The notes beneath the pieces were generated by a model. The model did no database searches, was not told the origin of the DNA, and was given only the letters and a program-made list of their open reading frames with translations. Shown here piece by piece: positions 17,059 to 25,226 of a DNA stretch of 64,000 nt; position 1 is the first letter of the stretch, and each line of letters opens with the position of its first letter. The position numbers were made by a program, and so were the translations under genes. The DNA comes from Zoogloea sp. (GTDB lineage: Bacteria > Pseudomonadota > Gammaproteobacteria > Burkholderiales > Rhodocyclaceae): NCBI RefSeq assembly GCF_023150065.1, contig NZ_JAKLLN010000014.1, forward strand, positions 1-64,000, given 5' to 3'.

Positions 17059-17091
17059 CGGTTCATTCCAGTGTTGTGTGAATCGGTTGGG

Positions 17092-17787
17092 TCAGGCCCG
17101 GGACCCGAAGATCGCGGTGCCCACCCGGACTATCGTCGCGCCTTCGGCGATCGCGGCGTCGAGATCGTCCGACATGCCCATGGAGAGGGTATCGAGGGAC
17201 AGCCCGGAGGCAACGAGGCCGTCCTTCAGCTGTCGCAGAGTCGCAAAACGTGCCCGCTGCACGGCTACATCCGATGTGGCCTCGGGGATGGTCATCAGCC
17301 CGCGCAGCTGCAAGCGCGGGAGGGCCGCCACCGCCCGGGCCAGCTCCGGCAGCGCATCGGGGGTGACACCGCTCTTGCTGGCCTCACCACTCACGTTGAC
17401 CTGGATGCACACCTGCAGGGGTGGCAGATGCACGTCCCGCTGTTCGGACAGGCGCTGGGCAATCCGCAGGCGATCGACGGAATGCACCCATGAAAAAGCA
17501 TTCGCCACCGGACGGGTCTTGTTGCTCTGCAGCGGGCCGATGAAATGCCATTCGAGCCCCAGGCCCGCCAGCGTATCGAGCTTGTCGATGGCCTCCTGCA
17601 CATAGCTTTCGCCAAACGCCCGCTGGCCCGCCGCTGCGGCCTCCCGCACGCTTTCGGCCGGCCACGTCTTGCTGACCGCGAGCAGGCGCACTTCCGATGG
17701 ATCACGGCCAGCGACAATCGCAGCCTGGGCGATGCGCCCAGCGATGTTTTGCAGGCGGGCGGATATGCCTGATTTATAATCTTGCAA
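17092..17787 (-). CDS. yggS: YggS/PROSC pyridoxal phosphate homeostasis protein
   Basis: 231 residues of the alanine-racemase-like TIM barrel family. The PLP-binding lysine is in LLAVSKTWP, followed by GESYVQEAIDK, WHFIGPLQSNKT, CIQVNVSGEASKSG, LRGLMTIPE, LSMGMSDDLDAAI and VRVGTAIFG. It binds PLP and buffers its supply but has no racemase activity in studied members. The start shown is a TTG at 17787 because no ATG lies near the expected N-terminus. It is divergent from pilT across 95 bp. Confidence 0.93.
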   Translation of the reverse strand: MQDYKSGISARLQNIAGRIAQAAIVAGRDPSEVRLLAVSKTWPAESVREAAAAGQRAFGESYVQEAIDKLDTLAGLGLEWHFIGPLQSNKTRPVANAFSWVHSVDRLRIAQRLSEQRDVHLPPLQVCIQVNVSGEASKSGVTPDALPELARAVAALPRLQLRGLMTIPEATSDVAVQRARFATLRQLKDGLVASGLSLDTLSMGMSDDLDAAIAEGATIVRVGTAIFGSRA

Positions 17788-17882
17788 AGCTCAATTTCTG
17801 GGCAGTCGGGGCTGTTGAGTATAGCATCGGCTCCGAGCCCGACTTCCCGCCCGACAATCCCTGCCCTGCCGCGAGCCCCACG

Positions 17883-18926
17883 ATGGATATCACCGAACTG
17901 CTGGCCTTTACGGTCAAGAACAAGGCGTCCGACCTGCACGTTTCAGCCGGCCTGCCGCCGATGATCCGGGTCCACGGCGACGTACGCCGCATCAACCTCC
18001 CCGCCCTCGCCCACAAGGACGTCCATGGCATGGTGTACGACATCATGAACGACGCCCAGCGCAAGCAGTACGAAGAGTACTTCGAGACCGACTTTTCCTT
18101 CGAGATCCCCAACCTGGCGCGCTTCCGGGTCAATGCCTTCAACCAGAACCGCGGCGCGGCCGCCGTGTTTCGGGTCATTCCCTCCAAGGTCATGACCCTC
18201 GAAGAGCTCAACTGTCCGAAGATCTTCAAGGAAATCGCCAACCAGCCCCGGGGCATCGTGCTGGTCACCGGCCCCACCGGCTCGGGCAAATCCACCACCC
18301 TCGCAGCGATGGTCGACTACGTCAATGAAAACGAGTACGGCCACATCCTCACCATCGAGGACCCCATCGAATTCGTCCACGAATCCAAGCGCTGCCTGAT
18401 CAACCAGCGCGAGGTCTCCCGTGACACCCAGTCTTTCAACGCCGCCCTGCGCTCCGCCCTGCGGGAAGACCCGGACGTGGTGCTGGTGGGTGAAATGCGC
18501 GACCTGGAAACCATCCGCCTGGCCCTCACCGCCGCCGAAACCGGCCACCTGGTGTTCGGTACCCTGCACACCTCGTCTGCCGCCAAGACCATCGACCGTA
18601 TCGTCGACGTCTTCCCGGCCAACGAAAAGGACATGGTCCGGGCGATGATGTCCGAATCCCTGCGGGCCGTGATCTCGCAAACCCTGCTCAAAACCAAGGA
18701 CGGCACCGGCCGGGTGGCTGCCCACGAGATCATGATCGGCACCCCCGCCATCCGCAACCTGATCCGCGAAAACAAGGTGGCGCAGATGTACTCCGCCATC
18801 CAGACCGGCCAGAACATTGGCATGCAGACCCTCGACCAGTGTCTGGCCGACATGGTCCGGCGCAACATCGTGTCGGGCTCGGAGGCCCGCCTGCGCGCCC
18901 AGAACAAGGACAGCTTCCCCGCCTGA
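17883..18926 (+). CDS. pilT: Type IV pilus retraction ATPase PilT
   Basis: 347 residues from ATG 17883. The Walker A motif is GPTGSGKST at 130-138. The Asp box, Walker B (DVVLVGEMRD) and His box (TGHLVFGTLHTSSA) are intact, and the C-terminal AIRNLIRE motif needed for retraction is present. It is a cytoplasmic hexameric motor at the pilus base that depolymerises pilin. Sixty-one bases separate it from pilU. An in-frame upstream extension overlapping yggS is not supported. It serves the pilus whose minor pilins are encoded at 2727-9916. Confidence 0.97.
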   Translation: MDITELLAFTVKNKASDLHVSAGLPPMIRVHGDVRRINLPALAHKDVHGMVYDIMNDAQRKQYEEYFETDFSFEIPNLARFRVNAFNQNRGAAAVFRVIPSKVMTLEELNCPKIFKEIANQPRGIVLVTGPTGSGKSTTLAAMVDYVNENEYGHILTIEDPIEFVHESKRCLINQREVSRDTQSFNAALRSALREDPDVVLVGEMRDLETIRLALTAAETGHLVFGTLHTSSAAKTIDRIVDVFPANEKDMVRAMMSESLRAVISQTLLKTKDGTGRVAAHEIMIGTPAIRNLIRENKVAQMYSAIQTGQNIGMQTLDQCLADMVRRNIVSGSEARLRAQNKDSFPA

Positions 18927-18987
18927 AACCCGGCAAGCCCTGCCGCCTTACCAGACAGCCGGCCCGCCCCGGCAACAGGACCCCACC

Positions 18988-20121
18988 ATGGAACGTGATC
19001 AGGCTCTCAAGTTCATGCACGACCTCCTGCGCCTCATGGTGCAGAAGAACGGCTCGGACCTCTTCATCACCACCAACTTCCCGCCGGCCATCAAGATCGA
19101 CGGGAAGATCATTCCCCAGTCCAACCAGCAGCTCACCCACACCCACACCGCCGAGCTGGCCCGGGTGATCATGAGCGACCGCCAGGCCCAGGAGTTCGAA
19201 GCCACCAAGGAGTGCAACTTCGCCATCTCCCCGCCGGGAATCGGCCGCTTCCGGGCCAATGCCTTCATCCAGCAGGGCCAGGTCGGGCTGGTGCTGCGGA
19301 CCATCCCCCAGAAGATCCCCACCTTCGACTCCCTGGGCCTGCCCCCGGTACTCAAGGACATCACCATGTCCAAGCGAGGCCTGGTCATCTTCGTCGGCGG
19401 CACGGGCACCGGCAAGACCACCTCGCTGGCGGCGATGGTCGATTACCGCAACGAGAAATCCTTCGGGCACATCATCACCATCGAAGACCCGATCGAGTTC
19501 GTACACAGCCACAAGAACTGCATCGTGACCCAGCGTGAAGTCGGAATCGACACCGACTCCTGGGAGCCCGCGCTCAAGAACACCCTGCGTCAGGCACCGG
19601 ACGTGATCCTGATGGGCGAGATCCGTGACCGGGAGACCATGGACTACGCCATCGCCTTTGCCGAAACCGGCCACCTCTGCCTGGCCACCCTGCACGCCAA
19701 CAGCGCCAACCAGGCCATCGACCGGATCGTCAACTTCTTCCCTGAAGAACGCCGCCACCAGCTGTTGATGGACCTCTCCCTCAACCTGCGCGCCCTGATC
19801 TCCCAGCGCCTGCTGCCCATGTGCGACCGCAAGGGCCGGGTGCCCGCCGTCGAGGTGATGCTCAACTCGCCGCTGATCTCCGACCTGATCTTCAAGGGCG
19901 AGATCCCGGGCATCAAGGAAGTCATGAAACGCTCGGTCGACCTTGGCATGCAGACCTTCGACCAGAGCCTTTTCGACCTCTACGAGAAGGGCATGATCAC
20001 CTACGAGGATGCCCTGCGCAACGCCGACTCCATGAACGACCTGCGTCTGCAGATCAAGCTCAAGAGCCGCCGGGGCGACAAGGATGTGCTTTCCGGCATC
20101 CAGAACCTCGACATCGTCTGA
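18988..20121 (+). CDS. pilU: PilT-dependent retraction ATPase PilU
   Basis: 377 residues with the PilT/PilU secretion ATPase fold. Walker A is GGTGTGKTT, Walker B DVILMGEIRD, and the His box TGHLCLATLHANSANQAIDR. It has the PilU-type C-terminal extension ending in LKSRRGDKDVLSGIQNLDIV. PilU is an accessory motor that boosts PilT retraction force. Its stop codon lies in the left edge of a 121-bp interrupted palindrome that follows. Confidence 0.96.
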   Translation: MERDQALKFMHDLLRLMVQKNGSDLFITTNFPPAIKIDGKIIPQSNQQLTHTHTAELARVIMSDRQAQEFEATKECNFAISPPGIGRFRANAFIQQGQVGLVLRTIPQKIPTFDSLGLPPVLKDITMSKRGLVIFVGGTGTGKTTSLAAMVDYRNEKSFGHIITIEDPIEFVHSHKNCIVTQREVGIDTDSWEPALKNTLRQAPDVILMGEIRDRETMDYAIAFAETGHLCLATLHANSANQAIDRIVNFFPEERRHQLLMDLSLNLRALISQRLLPMCDRKGRVPAVEVMLNSPLISDLIFKGEIPGIKEVMKRSVDLGMQTFDQSLFDLYEKGMITYEDALRNADSMNDLRLQIKLKSRRGDKDVLSGIQNLDIV

Positions 20122-20240
20122 ATGGGGGAAGGAAGCTACTGCGCGGTCCAATCTCGCGACTGCGGTGCTCGCCGTACTCAAGTACGGCTGCGCGCCTCAT
20201 CGCGACCTTGGACCGCTCGCTACGCTTCCTTCCCCCATTC
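20120..20240. repeat. 121-bp interrupted palindrome between pilU and the rRNA methyltransferase gene
   Basis: Nested arms pair across the whole gap. GAATGGGGGAAGGAAGC (20120-20136) pairs with 20224-20240, GCGGTCCAA (20143-20151) with 20208-20216, TCGCGA (20154-20159) with 20200-20205, and the centre GCCGTACT-CA-AGTACGGC is at 20171-20188. This can fold into a long cruciform or RNA hairpin and would separate two convergent genes. It looks like a REP/MITE-type intergenic element rather than a simple terminator, as there is no T run. Confidence 0.8.
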
Positions 20241-20287
20241 AGCGTGCTCCCGGTAAAAAGACTCTCTGCTGAACTGCCCCAGCAAGG

Positions 20288-21460
20288 TCAATCGTTCAGC
20301 TCTTCGTTGTCCGAAGGTTTGGGTTTGCGGGCTGAACCGGTGACCATCTGGTATTCGAACAGGCGGCATTCGATGGCGCCATTGAACAGCGGGGTGCGCT
20401 TGCTGGCCTTGAGGCGGACGCCTTTGGGCAAGGCGGGGTCGCCGCTGAAGAAGTAGCAGCGCCAGCCTGCCCAGTGGGCCTTCAGGGCGTCACCCAGTTT
20501 CGGGTAGAAGGCTTCCAGTTCGGCGGTGTCCGACAGGCGCACGCCGTAGGGCGGGTTGGCGATCAGCACGCCGGATGCAGCCGGAGCCTGCAGGTCGAGC
20601 AGATCGGCACGCCCCACCTCCACACAGCCCTCCAGCCCGGCACTGCGCAGGTTCACGATGGTCTTGCGCTGCTGTGCTTCGAGGATGTCCGAGCCGTAGA
20701 TGGCCAGCTTGCGGGGGGCCTGGCGGCGGGCCTCGGCGGCCTGGCGGATGGGCAGCCAGGCATCCCGTTCATACTGTTTGAAGCGCTCGAAGGCGAAGTG
20801 CCGCCCCAGGCCCGGCGCCACGTCAAGGGCCATCTGGGCCGCTTCAATGAGGAAAGTCCCGCTACCGCACATGGGATCGCACAGGGCCTCCTCGCCCGGC
20901 TTCCAGCCCGTCAGGCGCAGGATGCCGGCCGCCAGGTTTTCTTTCAGGGGGGCCTCCACCGCGGCCTGCTTGAAGCCGCGCTTGTAAAGTGCATCCCCCG
21001 AGGTATCCAGGTACAGCGTGACCGTATCAGCCGACAGGAAGGCGTGGATGCGCATGTCAGGCGACTGGGTGTTCACGTCCGGCCGCCGCCCGGCAACCGT
21101 GCGGAAGTGGTCGCACACCGCGTCCTTGATGCGCAGGGTGGCGAACTCCAGGCTGCGCAGGGGCGACTTGTGGGCCACCACGAAGACCCGGATGCTCTGG
21201 TCGGGCGTAAACCAGCGGGCCCAGGTGGGCGCGTAGGCGATGCGGTAGATGTCCTCCTCGCTGCGGTAGCGACCCATGGTGATCTGCCACAGCACGCGGG
21301 TGGCGATACGGCTTTCCAGATTGACCCGATAGCACAGGGACCACTCACCGGCGAAATGCACGCCGCCGGGCACGACCCTGGGGTCGGTGACACCGAGGGC
21401 CTTCAGCTCGTCGGCAAGGATCGGCTCGAGGCCGCGGGGACAGGGGGAAAAGAAATTCAA
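20288..21460 (-). CDS. THUMP-domain class I rRNA methyltransferase (RlmL-like, 23S m2G)
   Basis: 390 residues. The N-terminal part (about 1-165) contains the ferredoxin-like/THUMP region (FFSPCPRGLEPILADELKALG). The Rossmann methyltransferase domain has DPMCGSGTFLIEAA (SAM binding) and the catalytic ANPPYGVRL. It corresponds to the RlmL half of the E. coli RlmKL fusion, which makes m2G2445 of 23S rRNA; the RlmK half is absent, a common situation outside enterics. The C-terminus is charged and disordered. Target guanosine is inferred from the family. Confidence 0.88.
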   Translation of the reverse strand: MNFFSPCPRGLEPILADELKALGVTDPRVVPGGVHFAGEWSLCYRVNLESRIATRVLWQITMGRYRSEEDIYRIAYAPTWARWFTPDQSIRVFVVAHKSPLRSLEFATLRIKDAVCDHFRTVAGRRPDVNTQSPDMRIHAFLSADTVTLYLDTSGDALYKRGFKQAAVEAPLKENLAAGILRLTGWKPGEEALCDPMCGSGTFLIEAAQMALDVAPGLGRHFAFERFKQYERDAWLPIRQAAEARRQAPRKLAIYGSDILEAQQRKTIVNLRSAGLEGCVEVGRADLLDLQAPAASGVLIANPPYGVRLSDTAELEAFYPKLGDALKAHWAGWRCYFFSGDPALPKGVRLKASKRTPLFNGAIECRLFEYQMVTGSARKPKPSDNEELND

Positions 21461-21482
21461 GGCAGGCGTCCGGATAAGAGGA

Positions 21483-21899
21483 TCAGAAAGGCTTCAGCAC
21501 GACGAGGAAGACCACCACGAACAGCACCAGCACCGGCACTTCATTGAAGAAGCGGTACCAGACGTGGCTGTGGGTGTTGCGGCCCTCGGCAAAGGCACGC
21601 ATCAGGCGTCCGCAATACAGGTGATAGACGATCAGGAAGGTTACCAGGCTCGTCTTGGCATGGAGCCAGCCGCCGCTCAGATCGAAACCGAACCACATCC
21701 ACATGCCCAGAGAGACGGCCAGGATGCCCAGGGGTGTCATGAAGCGATAGAGCTTGTGCTCCATCAGGGCCAGACGCTCCAGGGTGGCGGCGTCGGTGAC
21801 CATGGCGTGATTGACGAACAGGCGCGGCAGGTAGAACAGGCCGGCAAACCAGCTGGTGACGAAGATGATGTGCAGGGCCTTGATGCTGAGATAGAGCAT
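21483..21899 (-). CDS. hemJ: Protoporphyrinogen IX oxidase HemJ (UPF0093/CopD-like)
   Basis: 138 residues from ATG 21899, the normal HemJ length; 29 upstream in-frame residues belong to the neighbouring gene's 3' end. Four transmembrane helices are evident. HemJ-conserved segments include ALHIIFVTSWFAGLFYLPRLFV (with the essential His), MEHKLYRFMTPLG, GGWLHAKTSLV and YRFFNEVPVLVL. It oxidises protoporphyrinogen IX to protoporphyrin IX in the inner membrane, the penultimate haem step. It lies 22 bp upstream of the rRNA methyltransferase gene in the same leftward run. Confidence 0.9.
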   Translation of the reverse strand: MLYLSIKALHIIFVTSWFAGLFYLPRLFVNHAMVTDAATLERLALMEHKLYRFMTPLGILAVSLGMWMWFGFDLSGGWLHAKTSLVTFLIVYHLYCGRLMRAFAEGRNTHSHVWYRFFNEVPVLVLFVVVFLVVLKPF

Positions 21900-21921
21900 G
21901 GTGTCGGACTCGGTTCTGGTT

Positions 21922-22818
21922 TCAGGAAACAGCGGGCGGCATGGCGGCCAGCGCGTCGGCCACGGTCGGATAGCGCAGCCGGACACGGAGTTCCCGCTTG
22001 ATGCGGCCGTTCATCAGGCGCCGCGACTCGGCCATGAAGGACAGGGTCATTGGCGACAGACGGCCCGCCAGCTCGGCCCGCGGCAGGCGGGGCGGCCGGG
22101 GCAGGCCGCAGGCATCGGCGACCAGGTCGAAGTAATCCCCCATGCGCATCACGCTGTCGTCGGTGGCGTTGTAGGCCCGATTGGGCCGGCCGCGGAACAG
22201 GGCCAGGGCCGACAGGCGCGCCAGATCATCTGCATGGATGTGATTGGTGAACACATCGTCCTCAGCCACCAGCACAGGGTCACCCTTGAGCAGCCGGGCC
22301 CGCGGCAGGCGCGTGTCCGCATCGTAGATCCCGGGTGCACGCAGGATGCTGACGCGGCAGCCGCTACGCTTGCCGAAGCTGCGCAGACGGGCCTCCGCCG
22401 CCACCCGACGTCCGGCCCGGGCCGAGTCCGGACGCAGCGGCCAGGTCTCGTCCAGCCAGGCGCCACCGCAGTCTCCGTAGACGCCGGTGGTACTTATGTA
22501 GCTTATCCGTCGTGGTAGACTCCCGCGACGCGTCAGGGCAGCCAGAAGGCGCCGGGTACGCGGATCATCGACGCCCTGCGCGGGCGGCGGCGCGCAGTGC
22601 AGCACGTAGTCGGCAATGCCGGCAAGGCGGTGCAGGGTAGCGGGCAGATCGAGGTCGGCAACAAGAGGCGTGGCGCCCAGCGCACGCAGTCCGGCACACT
22701 CATCCGCCCGCCTCGTCACCGCCATCACACGAAAGCGCTCGGCCAGCCAGGGAATGATCCGGCGAGCCACGTCACCACTGCCTACAATCAGTACCTGCTT
22801 CATTTTTCGACGTTTCAT
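21922..22818 (-). CDS. NAD-dependent epimerase/dehydratase-like SDR protein (YeeZ-like)
   Basis: 298 residues, extended short-chain dehydrogenase fold. The nucleotide-binding loop is VLIVGSGDVARR and the catalytic Ser/Tyr region is ISYISTTGVYGDCGGAWLDE (YxxxK not clearly conserved). RAPGIYDADTRLPRARL and NHIHADDLARL also support the family. This resembles the YeeZ/'SDR family oxidoreductase' group with no firm substrate. A second ATG at 22803 is an alternative start. It is divergent from the reductase at 22846 with only 27 bp between, so promoters overlap. Confidence 0.75.
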   Translation of the reverse strand: MKRRKMKQVLIVGSGDVARRIIPWLAERFRVMAVTRRADECAGLRALGATPLVADLDLPATLHRLAGIADYVLHCAPPPAQGVDDPRTRRLLAALTRRGSLPRRISYISTTGVYGDCGGAWLDETWPLRPDSARAGRRVAAEARLRSFGKRSGCRVSILRAPGIYDADTRLPRARLLKGDPVLVAEDDVFTNHIHADDLARLSALALFRGRPNRAYNATDDSVMRMGDYFDLVADACGLPRPPRLPRAELAGRLSPMTLSFMAESRRLMNGRIKRELRVRLRYPTVADALAAMPPAVS

Positions 22819-22845
22819 CCTTCGATTATCTCACGGCCATCCACC

Positions 22846-23874
22846 ATGTCGTTCCAGGTCACCCTCCAGCCCAGCGGCCTCCATTTTGAAGCCGGCAGTG
22901 AAGAAACCGTTCTCGCCTCCGCCCTGGCCGCTGGCCTGCTCCTCCCCTACAGCTGCCGTGACGGTGCCTGCGGCGTGTGCAAGAGCAAGATTGTCTCCGG
23001 GCAGGTGGAGCATGGCCACTATTCCGAATCGACCCTCACCACCGCCGACCGCGATGCCGGCATGGCTCTGCTGTGCTGCGCGTCCCCGCGCTCCAATCTG
23101 GTCGTCGAAGTACGCCAGGTCAGCCGCGCCGGGGACATCCCGGTCAAGAAGCTCCCGTGCCGCGTGCAGAAGCTCACGCGCATCGGCGCCGACGTGATCG
23201 TTCTCGAAGTCAAGCTCCCTGCCAGCGAGAAGTTCCAGTTCGTGGCCGGCCAATACATCGACTTTCTGCTCGCCGACGGCAAGCGCCGCAGCTTCTCCAT
23301 CGCCAACGCCCCCACCGGCGCCGATTACCTCGAGCTGCACATCCGCCTGGTTCCCGGCGGGCGCTTCACCACCCACGTCTTCGAGAAGCTCAAGGAGAAG
23401 GACATCCTGCGCTTCGAAGGCCCCCTCGGCGGCTTCCGCCTGCGTGAAGACTCCTCCCGACCGATCGTACTGCTGGCCGGCGGCACCGGCTTTGCCCCCA
23501 TCAAGAGCATCGTCGAGAACGCCATTGCCACCGGTCTCAAGCGCCCCATGACCCTCTACTGGGGCAGCCGCGATGTGGCTGGCCTTTACCAGCTCGACAT
23601 CGCCCGCGACTGGGAAGCCCGCCTGCCGGGCTTCCGGTTTGTACCGGTGCTGTCAGACGCCCCCGCCAGCGACGCCTGGACGGGCCGCAGCGGTTTCGCC
23701 CATCATGCCCTGATGGCCGATCTGCCCGACCTGTCCGGCCACGAGGTGTACGCCTGTGGCTCACCTGCCATGATCGACGCAGCCCGGGCCGATCTCACCT
23801 CGCGCTGCGCGCTGCCGTCCGAAGCCTTCTTTGCCGACGCCTTCAGCTACTCGAATGACGCCGGAGCCGCCTGA
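22846..23874 (+). CDS. Ferredoxin-NAD(P)H reductase-type flavoprotein (CDP-6-deoxy-3,4-glucoseen reductase-like)
   Basis: 342 residues in three modules. An N-terminal plant-type [2Fe-2S] ferredoxin domain has ligands Cys37, Cys42, Cys45 and Cys77 (CRDGACGVC...C). An FAD domain follows (about 100-200, with RSFSIANAP), then an NAD(P) domain (IVLLAGGTGFAPIKSIVE ... VYACGSPAMIDAAR). This is the electron-transfer component layout of oxygenase reductases and of AscD/UbiD-linked reductases. No oxygenase or sugar-nucleotide gene is adjacent, so the acceptor is unknown; the longer in-frame upstream sequence is not part of it. Confidence 0.85.
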   Translation: MSFQVTLQPSGLHFEAGSEETVLASALAAGLLLPYSCRDGACGVCKSKIVSGQVEHGHYSESTLTTADRDAGMALLCCASPRSNLVVEVRQVSRAGDIPVKKLPCRVQKLTRIGADVIVLEVKLPASEKFQFVAGQYIDFLLADGKRRSFSIANAPTGADYLELHIRLVPGGRFTTHVFEKLKEKDILRFEGPLGGFRLREDSSRPIVLLAGGTGFAPIKSIVENAIATGLKRPMTLYWGSRDVAGLYQLDIARDWEARLPGFRFVPVLSDAPASDAWTGRSGFAHHALMADLPDLSGHEVYACGSPAMIDAARADLTSRCALPSEAFFADAFSYSNDAGAA

Positions 23875-23898
23875 GCTCCACACCGGAATCCTGCGCCC

Positions 23899-25038
23899 AT
23901 GAGCAATGCCGTCCTGATCACCCGCGAACCGGTCATCAACAAACAGCACAAGATCACCGCCAACCGGCTGATCGTCCATGCTGCCTCGGTTTCCCAGGCG
24001 GTGGAAACCCTGGACGGCCTTGCCGACGTATGGCCCTCCACCCATCCGGTCTTCGTCAGCCTCTACAAGCTGGTGCCCACACCAGACCTGCTCAACTGGA
24101 TCGCTCCGGCCAATGCCATGGTCGAGATCCCCGTCCAGTCCATCGCCCATCCCCTCACCCTGTCCCTGATTCCGCAGCTCCAGGCGGCCGGCATCAGCCT
24201 CAACCTCACCTGGTACCAGCACGACACCGTGCTGCCTGCCAACGTGCCCTGGCGCTTCGTGATCATCGACGCCAAGCGCCAGAACCTGCCCGCCGACCCG
24301 CCGGGCCTGGCCCTGGCCTGGGGGCTGACGGACGTACCCGATTTCCGCAATGCCATCGTCCAGGGCTATGACGGTGCGTCCGGGTGGTTCTTCCTGCGGG
24401 GCGTCACCAGCAACGGCAAGCTCGCCCCATCCCACGCCCAGATCGTGCGGCTGATGAACCTGGTGCGCAGAAATGCCGAAGTAAAGGAAATCGAGACGGT
24501 CCTAAAGCAGGATGTGGCACTTTCTTACAAACTGCTCAGATATATCAATTCCGCCGGTTTTGGGCTGATGTGCGAGATCCAGTCCTTCCGTCACGCGGTG
24601 ACCATTCTCGGCTACGAAAAGCTCAACAAATGGCTCTCCGTGCTGCTCGTATCGGCCAGCCGCGACCCCGCCGCCCCTGCCCTGATGCAGACCGCCATCG
24701 CCCGCGGACGCTTCATGGAACAGATCGGCGCAGCCTTCTTCGAGAAAGGTGAGCTGGACAACCTGTTCATCACCGGCGCCTTCTCCATGCTGCATCTGCT
24801 GCTGGGTGCCAGCCTGCAGTCCGCCCTCGAAGAGATGCACCTGCCCGCCCCCATCGCCGACGCCCTGCTCACCGGAGACGGCGTGTACGCGCCCTTCCTC
24901 AAGCTGGCCAGGGCTCTCGAGAGTTTCGACGACAGGAACCTCGCAGCCCTCGCCGGGGATCTCCACATCTCCTGCGAACAGGTCAACCGCGCCCACCTCG
25001 AAGCGCTGGCCTTTGCCGACAGCCTTCAGTTCGGCTGA
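23899..25038 (+). CDS. EAL-HDOD signalling protein with degenerate EAL domain (YuxH-like)
   Basis: 379 residues. The first about 190 residues resemble an EAL fold but lack the EAL, NxS and DDFGTG catalytic motifs. The C-terminal about 185 residues form an HDOD domain (QIVRLMNLVRRNAEVKEIETVLKQDVALSYKLLRYINSAGFGL...SFRHAVTILGYEKLNKWLSVLLV). Proteins of this type act as c-di-GMP-related scaffolds or sensors rather than enzymes. It starts 24 bp after the reductase gene and precedes another HDOD protein, so the region is a signalling cluster. The start is chosen from frame only; no clear ribosome site. Confidence 0.82.
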   Translation: MSNAVLITREPVINKQHKITANRLIVHAASVSQAVETLDGLADVWPSTHPVFVSLYKLVPTPDLLNWIAPANAMVEIPVQSIAHPLTLSLIPQLQAAGISLNLTWYQHDTVLPANVPWRFVIIDAKRQNLPADPPGLALAWGLTDVPDFRNAIVQGYDGASGWFFLRGVTSNGKLAPSHAQIVRLMNLVRRNAEVKEIETVLKQDVALSYKLLRYINSAGFGLMCEIQSFRHAVTILGYEKLNKWLSVLLVSASRDPAAPALMQTAIARGRFMEQIGAAFFEKGELDNLFITGAFSMLHLLLGASLQSALEEMHLPAPIADALLTGDGVYAPFLKLARALESFDDRNLAALAGDLHISCEQVNRAHLEALAFADSLQFG

Positions 25039-25059
25039 CGCCTCCTCCTCCCTGGCACA

Positions 25060-25076
25060 CCCCCACCTGGGGGTTT
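25060..25076 (+). terminator. Possible weak terminator after the EAL-HDOD gene
   Basis: A five-bp stem CCCCC-ACCT-GGGGG is followed by TTTAT, 21 bp past the stop. The stem is short, so this is tentative. Confidence 0.35.
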
Positions 25077-25226
25077 ATCGCCCCCCGAAAACCCTGCCTG
25101 CGGTCGCGAACTGAGTCACGTTCGGGCCTCCACGGCCCGATTTCGGCAAACTTATGTCACAGTTGGGCACAGGGGGAGCACGGTTAGAATCGAAAGCACA
25201 AAATCTGCGAAAAATGTGCTTCTTTC

